NCBI GenBank assembly: GCA_016870235.1
Contig: VGCB01000125.1
Span: forward strand, 1-7,421
DNA: 7,421 nt
Origin: Actinomycetota bacterium
GTDB taxonomy: Bacteria > Actinomycetota > Thermoleophilia > Gaiellales > Gaiellaceae
Direction: 5' to 3'
Made by a program: the position numbers and the translations under genes
Part shown: piece after piece, positions 6,889-7,421 of the stretch
Numbering within the stretch: position 1 is the first letter of the stretch
Layout of the letters: each line of letters opens with the position of its first letter
The notes under the pieces: model-generated
Told to the model about the DNA's origin: nothing
Database searches by the model: none
The model's input: the letters and a program-made list of their open reading frames with translations, nothing else

Positions 6889-7421
6889 ATCGATCCACCC
6901 GATCACGCTCAGCGTGATCGGTGGAGCGTTCGTTGCGATCGGTCGGGAGATGGGGCACGCGCTGAAGCGGATGGCCTACTCGCCGGCCGCGCAGCAGGTG
7001 GAGGACATCGGCGGCGGCCTCTTCACCGTCGACGGACGCGAGATCTGCGAGTCGGACACGACGCCGCTCCACATCGGCTCGATCCCGGCGTACATCCGCG
7101 GCTTCATGCGCCGGCTCGAGGGCGACGTCCACGAGGGCGACATCGTCATCCACAACCACCCCTACCACGGCGCCTCTCACAGCCCCGATCTCTGCGTCGC
7201 GATCCCCGTCTTCTGGGAGGGCGAGCTCGTCGCCTGGTCGGCGTCGACGATCCACCTCTCCGACACGGGCGGCGTCTTCCCCGGGATCGCGATCGACGTG
7301 CACGACGTCTGGGCCGAGTCGAAGCTGTACGACTCGCTGAAGCTGTACGACAGGGGCGTTCGCAACGAGACGCTGTGGCGGTTCTTCCTCGATAACACGC
7401 GCACGCCGAGCTACGTACAGG
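6875..7421 (+). CDS. hyuB: HyuB-type hydantoinase B/oxoprolinase/carboxylase subunit, N-terminal part (second copy, 3' truncated by window edge)
   Basis: The first 182 residues of a second HyuB are visible; the frame runs off the right edge. It matches the first HyuB along its whole length: HPITLSVIGGAFVAIGREMGH at 8-28, CESDTTPLHIGSIPAYIRGF at 58-77, HNHPYHGASHSPD at 93-105, STIHLSDTGG at 124-133 and RNETLWRFF at 163-171. H102, D105 and H127 repeat the +3/+25 spacing of the inferred metal site. ATG 6875 is the only plausible start: an in-frame TGA lies at 6863-6865 and no other start codon falls between. The gene overlaps the second hyuA by 14 bases with no strong Shine-Dalgarno, so its translation is probably coupled to that of hyuA. 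A stable hairpin covers codons 7-17. It is clearly diverged from the first HyuB around the metal site, so a different substrate is plausible. It is presumably the catalytic partner of the adjacent HyuA. Confidence 0.93.
   Translation, partial: MKTNRSIHPITLSVIGGAFVAIGREMGHALKRMAYSPAAQQVEDIGGGLFTVDGREICESDTTPLHIGSIPAYIRGFMRRLEGDVHEGDIVIHNHPYHGASHSPDLCVAIPVFWEGELVAWSASTIHLSDTGGVFPGIAIDVHDVWAESKLYDSLKLYDRGVRNETLWRFFLDNTRTPSYVQ
6894..6925 (+). repeat. Strong inverted repeat (hairpin) at the hyuA stop / hyuB start
   Basis: TCCACC(C)GATCACGC pairs with GCGTGATCGGTGGA around a TCA loop, giving 14 base pairs with one bulged C at about 6900. It begins six bases after the second hyuA stop and 19 bases after the hyuB ATG. 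No T-run follows, so it is not a standard terminator. The corresponding positions of the first hyuB carry no such repeat. It may act as an RNA structure affecting coupled translation, as a protein-binding dyad, or be chance within conserved codons. Confidence 0.6.
7322..7351 (+). repeat. Short direct repeat within the second hyuB
   Basis: AAGCTGTACGAC occurs at 7322-7333 and again at 7340-7351 in the same frame, encoding KLYD twice (KLYDSLKLYD). The first HyuB has the same number of residues here, so this is not an inserted duplication but probably local sequence convergence or conversion. Functional meaning is unlikely. Confidence 0.5.

Noticed and set aside
814..6906. Very long open frames on the minus strand (for example across 814-2688, 2531-4774 and 5161-6906)
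   Set aside because: They run opposite to well-recognised genes and cross their boundaries. Their translations are rich in Arg, Asp, Val and His with no recognisable domains, which is the usual by-product of GC-rich codon use.
6894..6930. Intrinsic transcription terminator after the second hyuA
   Set aside because: The hairpin is strong, but no T-run follows and it lies inside the conserved N-terminus of hyuB.
1..7421. tRNA, rRNA, CRISPR array, insertion sequence or defence genes
   Set aside because: I saw no cloverleaf-like sequence, spaced repeats, transposase or nuclease motifs; apart from the gap, the window is filled by metabolic genes.

Overview
The window is very GC-rich (roughly 70% by eye) and every convincing gene lies on the + strand with tight, often overlapping junctions. 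Codon third positions are almost all G or C. This fits a high-GC soil or environmental bacterium. An actinomycete-type lineage is my best guess, but no marker gene in the window fixes the taxonomy.

Layout: (1) 2-952, the C-terminal half of a HyuA-type hydantoinase/oxoprolinase/carboxylase subunit, cut by the window's left edge. (2) 949-2634, its HyuB partner, joined by an ATGA overlap. (3) 2636-3367, an Asp/Glu/hydantoin racemase with both catalytic cysteines. (4) 3368-3592, a 225-base gap holding a relatively AT-rich island with a helically phased direct repeat, and a stretch with coding-like periodicity but no start codon. (5) 3593-4792, a family III (CaiB/BaiF) CoA-transferase. (6) 4792-6888, a second, full-length HyuA that overlaps the transferase stop by one base. 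(7) 6875-7421, the N-terminal third of a second HyuB, overlapping hyuA by 14 bases and cut by the right edge. A strong hairpin sits six bases after the second hyuA stop, inside the start of the second hyuB.

How the genes work together: the first block (hyuA-hyuB-racemase) has the composition of an ATP-dependent hydantoin or cyclic-amide hydrolysis unit, in which the racemase lets both enantiomers of the substrate be used. The second block joins another HyuAB pair to a CoA-transferase. That suggests a catabolic route in which the HyuAB product, a carboxylic acid made by ring opening or by ATP-dependent carboxylation, is activated as a CoA thioester. The substrates cannot be read from the sequence. 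The pairing of two paralogous HyuAB sets with a racemase and a CoA-transferase is the most interesting aspect of the window. The individual genes belong to well-known families; I see no defence, mobile or RNA-gene system.
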